Shown here in pieces: positions 34,702 through 42,473 of a stretch of DNA of 64,000 nucleotides (positions within the stretch are counted from its first letter, which is position 1; each line of letters starts with the position of its first letter). This DNA comes from Zobellia nedashkovskayae (lineage in GTDB: Bacteria > Bacteroidota > Bacteroidia > Flavobacteriales > Flavobacteriaceae). The notes beneath the pieces are model-generated. The model worked only from the letters and a program-made list of their open reading frames with translations. It ran no database searches and was not told where the DNA came from. The position numbers and the translations under genes were made by a program. Location: the NCBI RefSeq assembly GCF_015330125.1, contig NZ_JADDXR010000002.1, forward strand, positions 992,001-1,056,000, given 5' to 3'.

Positions 34702-36231
34702 ATGAATAGCTTAAAAGGTTACTTTCTAATAGGAATGGCATTGTTATCACAAATAGGTTCTGCTCAAGTTTCCAATGAACTAACGCTTTACCGAAAAGAC
34801 TTTAAAAATATATCCGGGAAAAATACGGTTTCTGTTACCAGCTATGAAAAAGAAGGTACTCACTACGTATTTGCTGGCGGCGCCGGTAATATTGACGTTT
34901 ATAGTTTAAATAAAGAAGGGCAGTTAAACCCTATAAGCAACCACGAACTTTATAAGAAAAAAGGTCCTGCTAGAGGTATGGTTGCGGATAATATTAATGG
35001 CACAGATTTCCTATTTGTAGCCAACAAGCACGGTAATGTTATTGAAACCTTTAAAATTTTGGACTCCGGTTCTCTTAAACGTGTTTCTTTGGTTGAAGAT
35101 ACAGAAGAAACCCACCTTGGAACGGCTATTACCTTGCAAGTGGTTCATATGAAACAATCTTCTTTTCTCTTTGTTGGTGGCTTAGAAAATACACCGGGAT
35201 TAAGTTGTTTTAAAATTGAGGATGATGGCAAACTAACCCATGTTCAGTCTATGAAAGATGACGAGAACATTCATACAGATGGTATTATTGGGATGTTCAT
35301 TCACCAAATAAAAGGAAAGACCTTTTTGTACACCGGAGGCTTCCAAGACAATGGTGTAAGTAGTTTTAGGGTTTACGAGAATGGAACTTTTAAAAACATA
35401 AATAACATAAGTGATAATACCACGGACCGCTATTTAACCGGTGCCTATCCTGTAACGGGCGTAACGTTGGGCAACAATAAGTATGTTGTTGTTGGTCATC
35501 GTCATCATAAATATTACGATGCCACTACCAACTTTATCAAACGAAAAGACTTCACCTATCATGGTGATGGTGTTAGTGTTTTTAAAGTGAATAAAAAGGG
35601 TGCTTTAGTTTCTCACTTTGTTTTAAAAGATGATGAAAATACTAAATTATCAGGGCAAACACGGATTGAAGTAGTTTCTACAAATGCTACAGAAGCCGTT
35701 CTTGCGGTTGGTACTAGAGATGATGCCAGCATACAATTGGTAAAGTTAAACGAAGAAGGAATTTTGAGTCCCATAAACTATTTAGAAACCGGTTTTTCTA
35801 TCTACTACGGTTTACGGTCTCATAGGATTGATAATCAAGATTTTCTTATTGCGGGTTCCAATCAGTTTGATATGAATAAGGTGGTTAGCTATAATATTTC
35901 GCCAAAAATAAATAGAGAAGGTCAAGTACTTAGGCATATAGTAAACCTAAAATATAAAGCAGATGCCACCAAAGAACAGGCAAACGAAGCGGAAATGGCT
36001 TTTGAAAACCTAAAAAATGAAATTTCTGAAATTCAAAGTTTAGAATGGGGAATCAATGACAGTGAGGAAGGTGCCACCAAAGGATTTACACATACTTTCA
36101 CCTTAACTTTTTCCAACGAACATGGTAGAGAAATATACCTGTTTCATAAGGCACATTTAGACTTAGTAAGCAAAATTGGGCCAATTATAGAAGATGTTTT
36201 GGTAATGGATTATTGGACAACTATTGAATAA
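34702..36231 (+). CDS. secreted beta-propeller protein with C-terminal Dabb domain
   Basis: The 509-residue protein has a signal peptide (to about SAQV, residue 23). A seven-bladed propeller of lactonase/YVTN type covers residues about 30-400, with repeated blades such as FLFVANKHGNVIETFKI and FLYTGGFQDNGVSSFRV. The last 100 residues form a stress-responsive A/B-barrel (Dabb) domain starting LRHIVNLKYKADATKEQ and ending DVLVMDYWTTIE. I do not know this fusion as a standard architecture. The gene lies between GlcG-like and SDR genes; its substrate is unknown. Confidence 0.8.
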   Translation: MNSLKGYFLIGMALLSQIGSAQVSNELTLYRKDFKNISGKNTVSVTSYEKEGTHYVFAGGAGNIDVYSLNKEGQLNPISNHELYKKKGPARGMVADNINGTDFLFVANKHGNVIETFKILDSGSLKRVSLVEDTEETHLGTAITLQVVHMKQSSFLFVGGLENTPGLSCFKIEDDGKLTHVQSMKDDENIHTDGIIGMFIHQIKGKTFLYTGGFQDNGVSSFRVYENGTFKNINNISDNTTDRYLTGAYPVTGVTLGNNKYVVVGHRHHKYYDATTNFIKRKDFTYHGDGVSVFKVNKKGALVSHFVLKDDENTKLSGQTRIEVVSTNATEAVLAVGTRDDASIQLVKLNEEGILSPINYLETGFSIYYGLRSHRIDNQDFLIAGSNQFDMNKVVSYNISPKINREGQVLRHIVNLKYKADATKEQANEAEMAFENLKNEISEIQSLEWGINDSEEGATKGFTHTFTLTFSNEHGREIYLFHKAHLDLVSKIGPIIEDVLVMDYWTTIE

Positions 36232-36245
36232 TATAAACGAATTTC

Positions 36246-36965
36246 ATGAACAATCTTAAGAATAAAAAAGCCATCATAACCGGAGGCGGTAGAGGACTAG
36301 GAAAGGCTACTGCGCTAGCATTTGCTAAAGAAGGTATTGATATTGCCATTACAGGCAGAAATGAAGAAGCATTAAAAAAAACTGTTGCCGAATTAGAATC
36401 TTTTGGCGTTAAGGCAATCTATTCGGTATTTGATGTCGGTAATTATGAGAACGTTAAAACAAGTATTAAAAATGTCATAGACACTTTAGGCGGCGTAGAT
36501 ATTTTGGTTAATAATGCCGGCATTGGAGGCTTTGGTTCATTTAATGACATGCCGGTTGAACAATGGTCTCAAATTATACAAACCAACCTTATGGGAATGT
36601 ATCATGTGACCAAGGAAGTTTTACCGTTTTTAATTGCTAAGAATGAAGGCGATATTATTAATGTGTCTTCTACAGCAGGATTAAATGGAAATGCAACTAC
36701 ATCGGCATATTCAGCATCAAAATTTGCAGTTATTGGCATGTCCGAATCCTTGATGAAGGAAGTACGTAAAAATAATATTAGGGTTGTTACATTGACCCCA
36801 AGCACAATAGAATCAGATATGTCTATTGAAGCAGGTATTGCAGAAAAGGGTTCTGCAGATAGCGTATTACAACCCGAAGATTTTGCGGAATTAATCGTTG
36901 CAGGTCTAAAATTATCAAGAAGGGCAATGCTTAAGAGTGCCGCGTTGTGGTCAACAAATCCATAA
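36246..36965 (+). CDS. short-chain dehydrogenase/reductase, FabG-like
   Basis: The 239-residue classical SDR has the cofactor motif TGGGRGLGKA (residues 12-21), NNAG and the catalytic Ser of NVSSTAG with YSASK. Arg of the TGRNEEA segment suggests NADP(H). It is annotated in relatives as 3-ketoacyl-ACP reductase, but outside a fatty-acid locus the true substrate is open. It lies 14 bases after the propeller gene, so the three genes 34181-36965 are likely an operon. A strong terminator follows. Confidence 0.88.
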   Translation: MNNLKNKKAIITGGGRGLGKATALAFAKEGIDIAITGRNEEALKKTVAELESFGVKAIYSVFDVGNYENVKTSIKNVIDTLGGVDILVNNAGIGGFGSFNDMPVEQWSQIIQTNLMGMYHVTKEVLPFLIAKNEGDIINVSSTAGLNGNATTSAYSASKFAVIGMSESLMKEVRKNNIRVVTLTPSTIESDMSIEAGIAEKGSADSVLQPEDFAELIVAGLKLSRRAMLKSAALWSTNP

Positions 36966-36995
36966 TACAGCTTTTTTTTCGTAACAATAACCCAT

Positions 36996-37031
36996 AAAAA
37001 AGTCCGCTATTTATAAAATAGCGGACTTTTT
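36996..37031. terminator. bidirectional rho-independent terminator
   Basis: An 11-bp perfect stem (GTCCGCTATTT with AAATAGCGGAC) has a three-base loop, flanked by A-tract and T-tract. It lies between the convergent SDR and tonB genes and serves both. Confidence 0.9.
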
Positions 37032-37045
37032 AGTTTCTATGAGAC

Positions 37046-37771
37046 CTATCCTCCCATTTTAAAATTAATGGGAATACTGTAAGGCACTTTAACATTATTA
37101 CCACGTTGTCTACCTGGTTTCATTTTAGGCAATGCAGCTACAATACGAGAAGCTTCTTTCTCTAAATTAGCGTCCGGTCCTCTTGTTTTAATACCGGTTA
37201 TGTAACCTTTTTGATCAATTACAAAATAAACGAAGACCTTACCCTGTATATTTAGTTCTAATGCAGTTGCCGGATACTTAAACTCTTTCTTTACGTGCTC
37301 CTGAATCTTTGTTTGAAAACAAGCTTTCTTTTCTGCATTTGTTTTCATGCTTTCACAACCAGGAAATACAGGTACATTTTCAATAACAGCAAATGGCACA
37401 GAAATTTCTTCCTCTTCTTCTGCAACTTCAACATCGTTTACAGCAACTTCTTCTTCAATAACAGTATTTTGGTTAATCTCGCTGCTTTCTATAATTGTCT
37501 CTTCAACTTCAGAAGCATCTTCTACAATCTCTATAATCTCCGGTGCTAATGGCGGTGGAGGTGGTGGAGGCGTATTAAGGGCTTTTGTAATGGGTATATC
37601 TTCATCTAGCTCATCTTGTACATTCATAACTTGAACATATTCACTCTGAGTATCATACGTTTTATATTCCAAGGCTCTCCAAACAACTAAGAGAACAAGG
37701 GTTAGGCCAATTACAAAATACAGGCCACTATTTCGGTTCAAATCTGCTTGTGGGTTTTTTTTGAGTTCCAT
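37046..37771 (-). CDS. energy transducer TonB
   Basis: The 241-residue protein has one N-terminal transmembrane segment (about residues 16-32) and an acidic, proline-rich periplasmic linker that includes seven consecutive Pro. The C-terminal TonB domain (about residues 150-240) has ATALELNIQGKVFVYFVIDQKG and the final VPYSIPINF strand. It transmits proton-motive force to TonB-dependent receptors such as SusC. The gene stands alone. Flavobacteria have many TonB copies, so its receptor is not known. Confidence 0.92.
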   Translation of the reverse strand: MELKKNPQADLNRNSGLYFVIGLTLVLLVVWRALEYKTYDTQSEYVQVMNVQDELDEDIPITKALNTPPPPPPPLAPEIIEIVEDASEVEETIIESSEINQNTVIEEEVAVNDVEVAEEEEEISVPFAVIENVPVFPGCESMKTNAEKKACFQTKIQEHVKKEFKYPATALELNIQGKVFVYFVIDQKGYITGIKTRGPDANLEKEASRIVAALPKMKPGRQRGNNVKVPYSIPINFKMGG

Positions 37772-38432
37772 AATTTATCGATTTAATACCTTAAAAATAA
37801 GATACTTACAATAGGATTTAAATGACATTTATCATGTTTTCAAAAAGCTTTTGACAGCTACAACAATAACGCAAAAGCTCTAATAACTCCTTAGCCCTGG
37901 GTTCTACTACTGCTACGCCTAGCTAAGTGTCTAAAATAATAGCTATGGTCATGAACTAATAAAAATGATTATTTCAATAAAATCGCAAAAAAAGGCTTAA
38001 AAATTTCTATGAAAAAGCGAAATTTTTAATAACACTAGACATATATTGAGAACTACACAATCTTAGAACCCGTAATTTTGTTATATGTTAAGCTTGGGTT
38101 CAAAAACAATTTTGGTAGTTAAGTATCTTATGACAGCTGTCACATTTAAATATGAGTGTACATAAAATGGCCCGGCTAGGATTAAAAAAAGGTATGCATA
38201 TGGCGAGGTGTTCAAATTACATTTTAATGACCCAGCGCAAAAACCGAACATAGCAATTGATAAAACAATTGTTCTTTCTTATCTACAATTACAATTGAAT
38301 TACATTGATTTGGCAAATACCCCAGCTTCAAAAGCCTAACCCTATCTAAAAAAAATAACATCTCTTTACGTGGATTCCTCTACATTGATTATTTTTCCAA
38401 AACGAAATATATCTACTCCCCAAAAACGTACT
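37772..38432. other. 660-base intergenic region
   Basis: It lies between divergent genes and is mostly AT-rich. A 12-bp palindrome TGACAGCTGTCA sits at 38131-38142 and could be an operator. A frame of about 58 codons without ATG lies at 38166-38340 (ending NYIDLANTPASKA) and may be a gene remnant. I see no RNA gene. Confidence 0.35.
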
Positions 38433-39062
38433 ATGCGTAAAGAGATTAATGTTGAGACTTGGTATAGAAAAGACCATTTTGAATTCTTTTCAAAATTTGA
38501 TGAACCGTTTTACGGAATAACCGCCAAAGTAGATTGTACTGAAACCTACCATAGTGCAAAAGAAAATGGCCATTCTTTTTTTCTCTCTTATTTACATAAA
38601 ACTTTGGTTGCCGTAAACAGAACGGTTCAGTTCCGATACAGAATTATTGATGGTAAATTGTATGAATACGAAACCATAGATGCCTCACCAACTATAAATA
38701 GAGAAAATGGCACTTTTGGGTTTTCACATTTAAAGTATCGTGAAAATTTTGAGGATTTTCTTTCCTTAGCCCTTCCTGCAATAGAAAAAGTAAGAAACTC
38801 AAACCGACTTATGCCTGATGAATCCGGAGAGAACGTGATACACTGTTCCGCTATTCCTTGGATAGATTTCACTTCAATTTCACACGCTAGACATTACGCC
38901 CATCCCGATAGTTGCCCAAAAATAGCTTTTGGAAAAATGACCTCCGATAATGGCAAATTATTTATGCCTGTTTCCGTTCACGTGCACCACGCATTAGTAG
39001 ATGGTTATCATGTGGGACAGTTTATGGAGGAACTCAAAAAATTAATGCAAGAACCGCTTTGA
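38433..39062 (+). CDS. chloramphenicol acetyltransferase (CAT) family protein
   Basis: The 209-residue protein from the ATG at 38433 (a GTG 21 codons upstream is open but its residues do not look like the family). It follows the type A CAT fold: FEFFSKFDEPFYGITAKVDCT, FRYRIIDGKLYEYETIDAS, and the catalytic HHALVDGYHVG near the C-terminus, with the essential His of HHxxxDG. Chromosomal CAT-like proteins of this group are not proven to confer resistance; many have unknown acceptors. It is monocistronic. Confidence 0.85.
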   Translation: MRKEINVETWYRKDHFEFFSKFDEPFYGITAKVDCTETYHSAKENGHSFFLSYLHKTLVAVNRTVQFRYRIIDGKLYEYETIDASPTINRENGTFGFSHLKYRENFEDFLSLALPAIEKVRNSNRLMPDESGENVIHCSAIPWIDFTSISHARHYAHPDSCPKIAFGKMTSDNGKLFMPVSVHVHHALVDGYHVGQFMEELKKLMQEPL

Positions 39063-39147
39063 ACTTCAATCTTAATTCAACCGTTTTTATATTTTCACCT
39101 ATTAAGATTATATACAGATGCTTTCTTTAATCCTAATTATAACAAAC

Positions 39148-39693
39148 ATGAAACCTACTATTTTATCCATGCTCTTCTTGAGTATTTTTTATAACACCTG
39201 TTTAGGACAAAGTTCAAAGCCAGAATATGGACCAGTCTTTGACGATATAGGGCCAACGTATAATCTTAAAAATGCTGATTTTGTCCCGGATTCCACATCT
39301 GTCTTAAAAGCTATTTTTGACATTGATTATATGCCAAAGGATTCTTTGGCTTCAAACTCTTTGATTTCCAGCCTTCATAGGTATCTGAATATGCACGTAA
39401 AAAGTGGCATAAAGGAATCGAACATTTCACTTGGGTTTGTTTTGCATGGAGACTCAACAAAAGATGCTCTAACGGATGAAGCTTACTTGAAGAAATACGG
39501 AACTAAAAATCCCAACACCAATTTGATTAAGACATTATCCGAACATGGAGTGGACATGTTTTTATGTGGACAATCTGCATCTTATTCCGGTATTTCAAAG
39601 TCTGAGATTATGCCCGAAATTAAAATTGCCTTATCTGCTATGACGGTATTAACAGTATATCAGTCTGAAGGATATTCATTGATTAAGTTTTAG
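39148..39693 (+). CDS. secreted DsrE-family-like protein
   Basis: The 181-residue protein (ATG at 39148; an upstream ATG at 39118 is possible) has a signal peptide ending near CLGQ. The domain ISLGFVLHGDSTKDALTDEAYLKKYG, followed by LIKTLSEHGVDMFLCGQSA with a single Cys, fits the DsrE/DsrF-like sulfur-relay fold. Periplasmic members of this group have no defined substrate. Single gene. Confidence 0.78.
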   Translation: MKPTILSMLFLSIFYNTCLGQSSKPEYGPVFDDIGPTYNLKNADFVPDSTSVLKAIFDIDYMPKDSLASNSLISSLHRYLNMHVKSGIKESNISLGFVLHGDSTKDALTDEAYLKKYGTKNPNTNLIKTLSEHGVDMFLCGQSASYSGISKSEIMPEIKIALSAMTVLTVYQSEGYSLIKF

Positions 39694-39863
39694 GTTCTTA
39701 TTCGTCTAAAAACCCGAAAGCAACTATATATGTCCAGATTCGTGGCCGTAAATTTGGTTATATCCCTATATCATCTTTATTGCGCTATTATTTCTTTTTT
39801 TTGCCCTAACGGATATATCAACTTTTCATTTAATTGGTGGTATTAATTTTTTAAATAAATGCT

Positions 39864-40076
39864 ATGATTAGAAAAGGAACAGAAGTACAATGGAAATGGG
39901 GTTCTGGCAGCGCCAAAGGAAAAGTAGAAAATACCTATGAAAAATCGGTTACCCGGAAAATTGAAGGCAATGAAGTCACACGCAACGGTTCAAAAGATGA
40001 TAAGGCACTTTACATCAAACAGGATGATGGTAGCGAGGTATTAAAATTGGAGAGCGAGGTTGAACGTGCGGATTAA
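39864..40076 (+). CDS. DUF2945 (HVA1-type TUDOR-like) protein
   Basis: The 70-residue protein matches DUF2945: GTEVQWKWGSGSAKGKVENTYEKSVTRKIEG and ALYIKQDDGSEVLKLESEVE. The family is an SH3/TUDOR-like small barrel found in bacteria and fungi. Its function is not known, though hypervirulence and stress links are reported for fungal members. Confidence 0.85.
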   Translation: MIRKGTEVQWKWGSGSAKGKVENTYEKSVTRKIEGNEVTRNGSKDDKALYIKQDDGSEVLKLESEVERAD

Positions 40077-40138
40077 TTTGGGATATTAAATTTCCTTTCA
40101 GGAAATTGCACACAATTACTAATTACTTTATATTGTCT

Positions 40139-40714
40139 ATGGACAAGCCTTTCATTACTGACCAAACCTACACATCCAAAGATTTTACTGGCAGTAAACT
40201 GGCTAAGGGAGAGTATGAGAACTGCGTTTTTGAAGGTTGCAATTTTGCTGATGCTTATTTGGACAACCAGAATTTCATGGAGTGTGAGTTTATAGATTGT
40301 AACCTGAGCAATGCTAACATTCGTCATACCGCCTTTAAAGAAGTTAGTTTTTCTCATTGTAAACTGATGGGACTTAAATTTGAAGATTGTAATACGTTTT
40401 TGATAGACTTTAGTTTTAACGATTGCAATTTAAATTACACTTCTTTTTATGGGCTAACGCTGTTAAAGCAACTATTCATTTCTTGTAAAATGATTGAAAC
40501 GGATTTTACAGAGGCAACTCTAAAAAATGCCAATTTTGATTCTTGTGACCTGCAAAGTGCTATTTTTAATCGTACGAACCTTGAAAAAGCAGATTTTAGA
40601 ACTGCTACTAACTTTGTAATAGACCCAGAAACCAGCAATCTTAAAAAGGCTCGCTTTTCAAAAGATGGTCTAATAGGTCTTCTGAAGAAATACAACCTAT
40701 CCATAGAACCCTAA
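40139..40714 (+). CDS. pentapeptide repeat protein, Qnr/McbG-like
   Basis: The 191-residue protein (ATG at 40139) is built of A(D/N)LxX-type repeats: CVFEGCNFADAYLDNQNF, CEFIDCNLSNANI, ANFDSCDLQSAIFNRTNLEKADF. Together they form a right-handed quadrilateral beta-helix. Qnr and McbG, which protect DNA gyrase, have this shape and length. Whether this copy binds gyrase cannot be told from sequence. The upstream TTG at 40106 is an unlikely start. Confidence 0.88.
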   Translation: MDKPFITDQTYTSKDFTGSKLAKGEYENCVFEGCNFADAYLDNQNFMECEFIDCNLSNANIRHTAFKEVSFSHCKLMGLKFEDCNTFLIDFSFNDCNLNYTSFYGLTLLKQLFISCKMIETDFTEATLKNANFDSCDLQSAIFNRTNLEKADFRTATNFVIDPETSNLKKARFSKDGLIGLLKKYNLSIEP

Positions 40715-40726
40715 ATCGGTAAACTA

Positions 40727-40810
40727 CCTCTGGGCAAGCCCACGAGGCACTAAAAAGAATACACTTTAATTTCGAGGCAAGCCTCGGAGCATTTAATCTC
40801 GATTATCGAG
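40727..40810. repeat. cluster of three short palindromes, REP-like
   Basis: CCTC-TGGGCAAGCCCA-C-GAGG (40727-40747), CGAGGC-AA-GCCTCG (40773-40786) and CTCGAT-T-ATCGAG (40798-40810) lie in the 150-base gap after the pentapeptide gene. The motif GAGGCA occurs in two of them. They are too weak in U-tract to be classical terminators, and look like a repeated extragenic element. Confidence 0.55.
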
Positions 40811-40867
40811 TAAATACGTTTACAAACGGATAAATCAGTATCTTACTGACTTATATACTTGTAGTCT

Positions 40868-41356
40868 ATGAACCGATTTCTATTTGTCTTCTTTTTTGTT
40901 TCCTTGGGCATTCAGGCTCAAAACACCACTACCCTTCCAAAAGGCACCCTATCACCCAACGCTAGTTTGAACGATATTTATTGGATGCAAGGGTATTGGA
41001 CTGGTGAAGCTTTTGGCGGAATTACGGAAGAAATTTGGACACCACCGCTAGGTGGTTCTATGATGTTCTCTTTTAAACTAGTGGTTGATGGTGAAGTATC
41101 TTTTTATGAATTAGGACATATTCGCGAGATAAATAAAACCTTGGTATATGAGCTTAAACATTTTAATGACGATTTAAAAGGGTGGGAAGAAAAAGATGAA
41201 GTGCATTCGTTTAAATTGGTAAAAGTAGATGGTGACCGAGTATATTTTGATGGATTTACTTTTGAAAAAGTAAGCGACAATGAAATCAATATCTATGCAC
41301 AAATTGATAATGAAGATGGTTCTACCGAAGAGGTAGCCTTCAACTTTAAAAAGTAG
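40868..41356 (+). CDS. secreted DUF6265-type protein
   Basis: The 162-residue protein has a signal peptide ending at IQAQ. The domain opens LNDIYWMQGYWTGEAFGGITEEIWTPPLGGSMMFSFKLV, a pattern of the lipocalin-like DUF6265 family. WEEKDEVHSFKLVKVDGDRVYFDGFTFEK follows. Function unknown, probably binding a small ligand outside the cell membrane. The next gene starts 4 bases after its stop. Confidence 0.78.
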   Translation: MNRFLFVFFFVSLGIQAQNTTTLPKGTLSPNASLNDIYWMQGYWTGEAFGGITEEIWTPPLGGSMMFSFKLVVDGEVSFYELGHIREINKTLVYELKHFNDDLKGWEEKDEVHSFKLVKVDGDRVYFDGFTFEKVSDNEINIYAQIDNEDGSTEEVAFNFKK

Positions 41357-41360
41357 CAGA

Positions 41361-41711
41361 TTGAAAAAAAAGTGTTTGGATTGTGGTACTGAGATTAAGG
41401 GAAGAGCAGACAAGAAATTCTGTTCTGATTACTGCCGTAATGCATATCATAACAGCGCCAATAAGGATAGTAACAACCTAATTCGTAATACGAACAACCG
41501 TATGCGAAAGAATTACCGTATTCTAGATAGCTTCAACTTAAAGGATGGCAAAACCACTACGACCAAAGCGAAACTTCTAGACAAAGGCTTTGATTTTGAT
41601 TTCATAACCAGTCTCTACACGACAAAAAAAGGGTCTGTATATTTCTTTGTGTATGACTTAGGCTATCTACCGCTAGACAATGATTTTTATATGATTGTTA
41701 AACGAGAATAA
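41361..41711 (+). CDS. zinc-ribbon protein of the DUF2116 type
   Basis: The 116-residue protein starts at TTG (41361), 4 bases after the preceding stop. Its first 30 residues form a zinc ribbon: CLDCGTEIKGRADKKFCSDYCRNAYHN, with four Cys in a CxxC...CxxxC arrangement. The rest (GFDFDFITSLYTTKKGSVYFFVYDLGYLPLDNDFYMIV) looks like a small beta domain. The Cys-rich part suggests nucleic-acid or protein binding. Co-transcribed with the secreted protein upstream. Confidence 0.8.
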   Translation: MKKKCLDCGTEIKGRADKKFCSDYCRNAYHNSANKDSNNLIRNTNNRMRKNYRILDSFNLKDGKTTTTKAKLLDKGFDFDFITSLYTTKKGSVYFFVYDLGYLPLDNDFYMIVKRE

Positions 41712-41727
41712 ATTGAGTTACACCCAT

Positions 41728-41760
41728 AAAAAAATGCTTCCCTTATGAGGAAAGCATTTC
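41728..41760. terminator. terminator between convergent genes
   Basis: AAATGCTTCC pairs with GGAAAGCATTT around a short loop. The - strand copy is followed by a run of T, so it mainly ends the CBS gene; the + strand side is weaker. Confidence 0.75.
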
Positions 41761-41801
41761 GTGTTTATTTTTTAAGTAATGCGTTTGGGGTTAACGAGAC
41801 A

Positions 41802-42269
41802 CTACCAACTATGGCCGGTTAACTTAAGAGCAGCAACTACAATATCTTTTCGACTTATCTGGCCAACCAAAATACCATCTTGCATTACCGGAAGCCTTCT
41901 TCTATTGTGTTTATCAAAAATACCTGCAGCGTCAAAAATTGATATATCATGGGGAATGGTCTCAACTTCTTTCGTCATAAATTTCTCTACACTTTTATCA
42001 AGAATAGGTTGGTTAAAGTACCTGCTTTCGGAAATCTGCTTCATACAATCGGCCTCAGAGATAATACCTACTAAGAAACCGTTGTCGTCCATGACAGGTC
42101 CACCCGAAATGTTATACTTGGTAAACTGCTCCATAACTTCCAGGATAGACTGGTCTGGCTTAAAAGTTATCAGTTTTTTGGTCATGTAATCAGATACCAA
42201 TATGGGTGCGTTGTATTCTTTCTTCACGTCTACTTTTGCCCGTGGGCCTTGAAAACTTTTTATTCCCAT
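41802..42269 (-). CDS. CBS-domain-pair protein
   Basis: The 155-residue protein consists of two CBS domains: VSDYMTKKLITFKPDQSILEVMEQFTKYNISGGPVMDDNG and VEKFMTKEVETIPHDISIFDAAGIFDKHNRRRLPVMQDG. Bateman modules bind adenosine nucleotides and sense energy state. There is no fused effector domain. The short N-terminal tail is basic. Monocistronic. Confidence 0.92.
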   Translation of the reverse strand: MGIKSFQGPRAKVDVKKEYNAPILVSDYMTKKLITFKPDQSILEVMEQFTKYNISGGPVMDDNGFLVGIISEADCMKQISESRYFNQPILDKSVEKFMTKEVETIPHDISIFDAAGIFDKHNRRRLPVMQDGILVGQISRKDIVVAALKLTGHSW

Positions 42270-42473
42270 ATAATTTCGTTTTTATTGCCTAGCGGCAGGT
42301 TAGGTTAATTACTAAAGATAGTGAATTTTTTAATGGAATATTTACTTATTCGACGTATTACTAATTGTATTCTTACTATTTTAATAAAAAAATATAAATA
42401 TTCATTTTTAACTCGCTCTAATAAAATAGATTTTCCATTAGAATTCTATGTTTTAATTTGAGAACTTTATCCA

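Noticed and set aside
38166..38340. Small protein frame of about 58 codons ending NYIDLANTPASKA
   Set aside because: There is no start codon or recognisable family; kept only as a possible remnant in the gap description.
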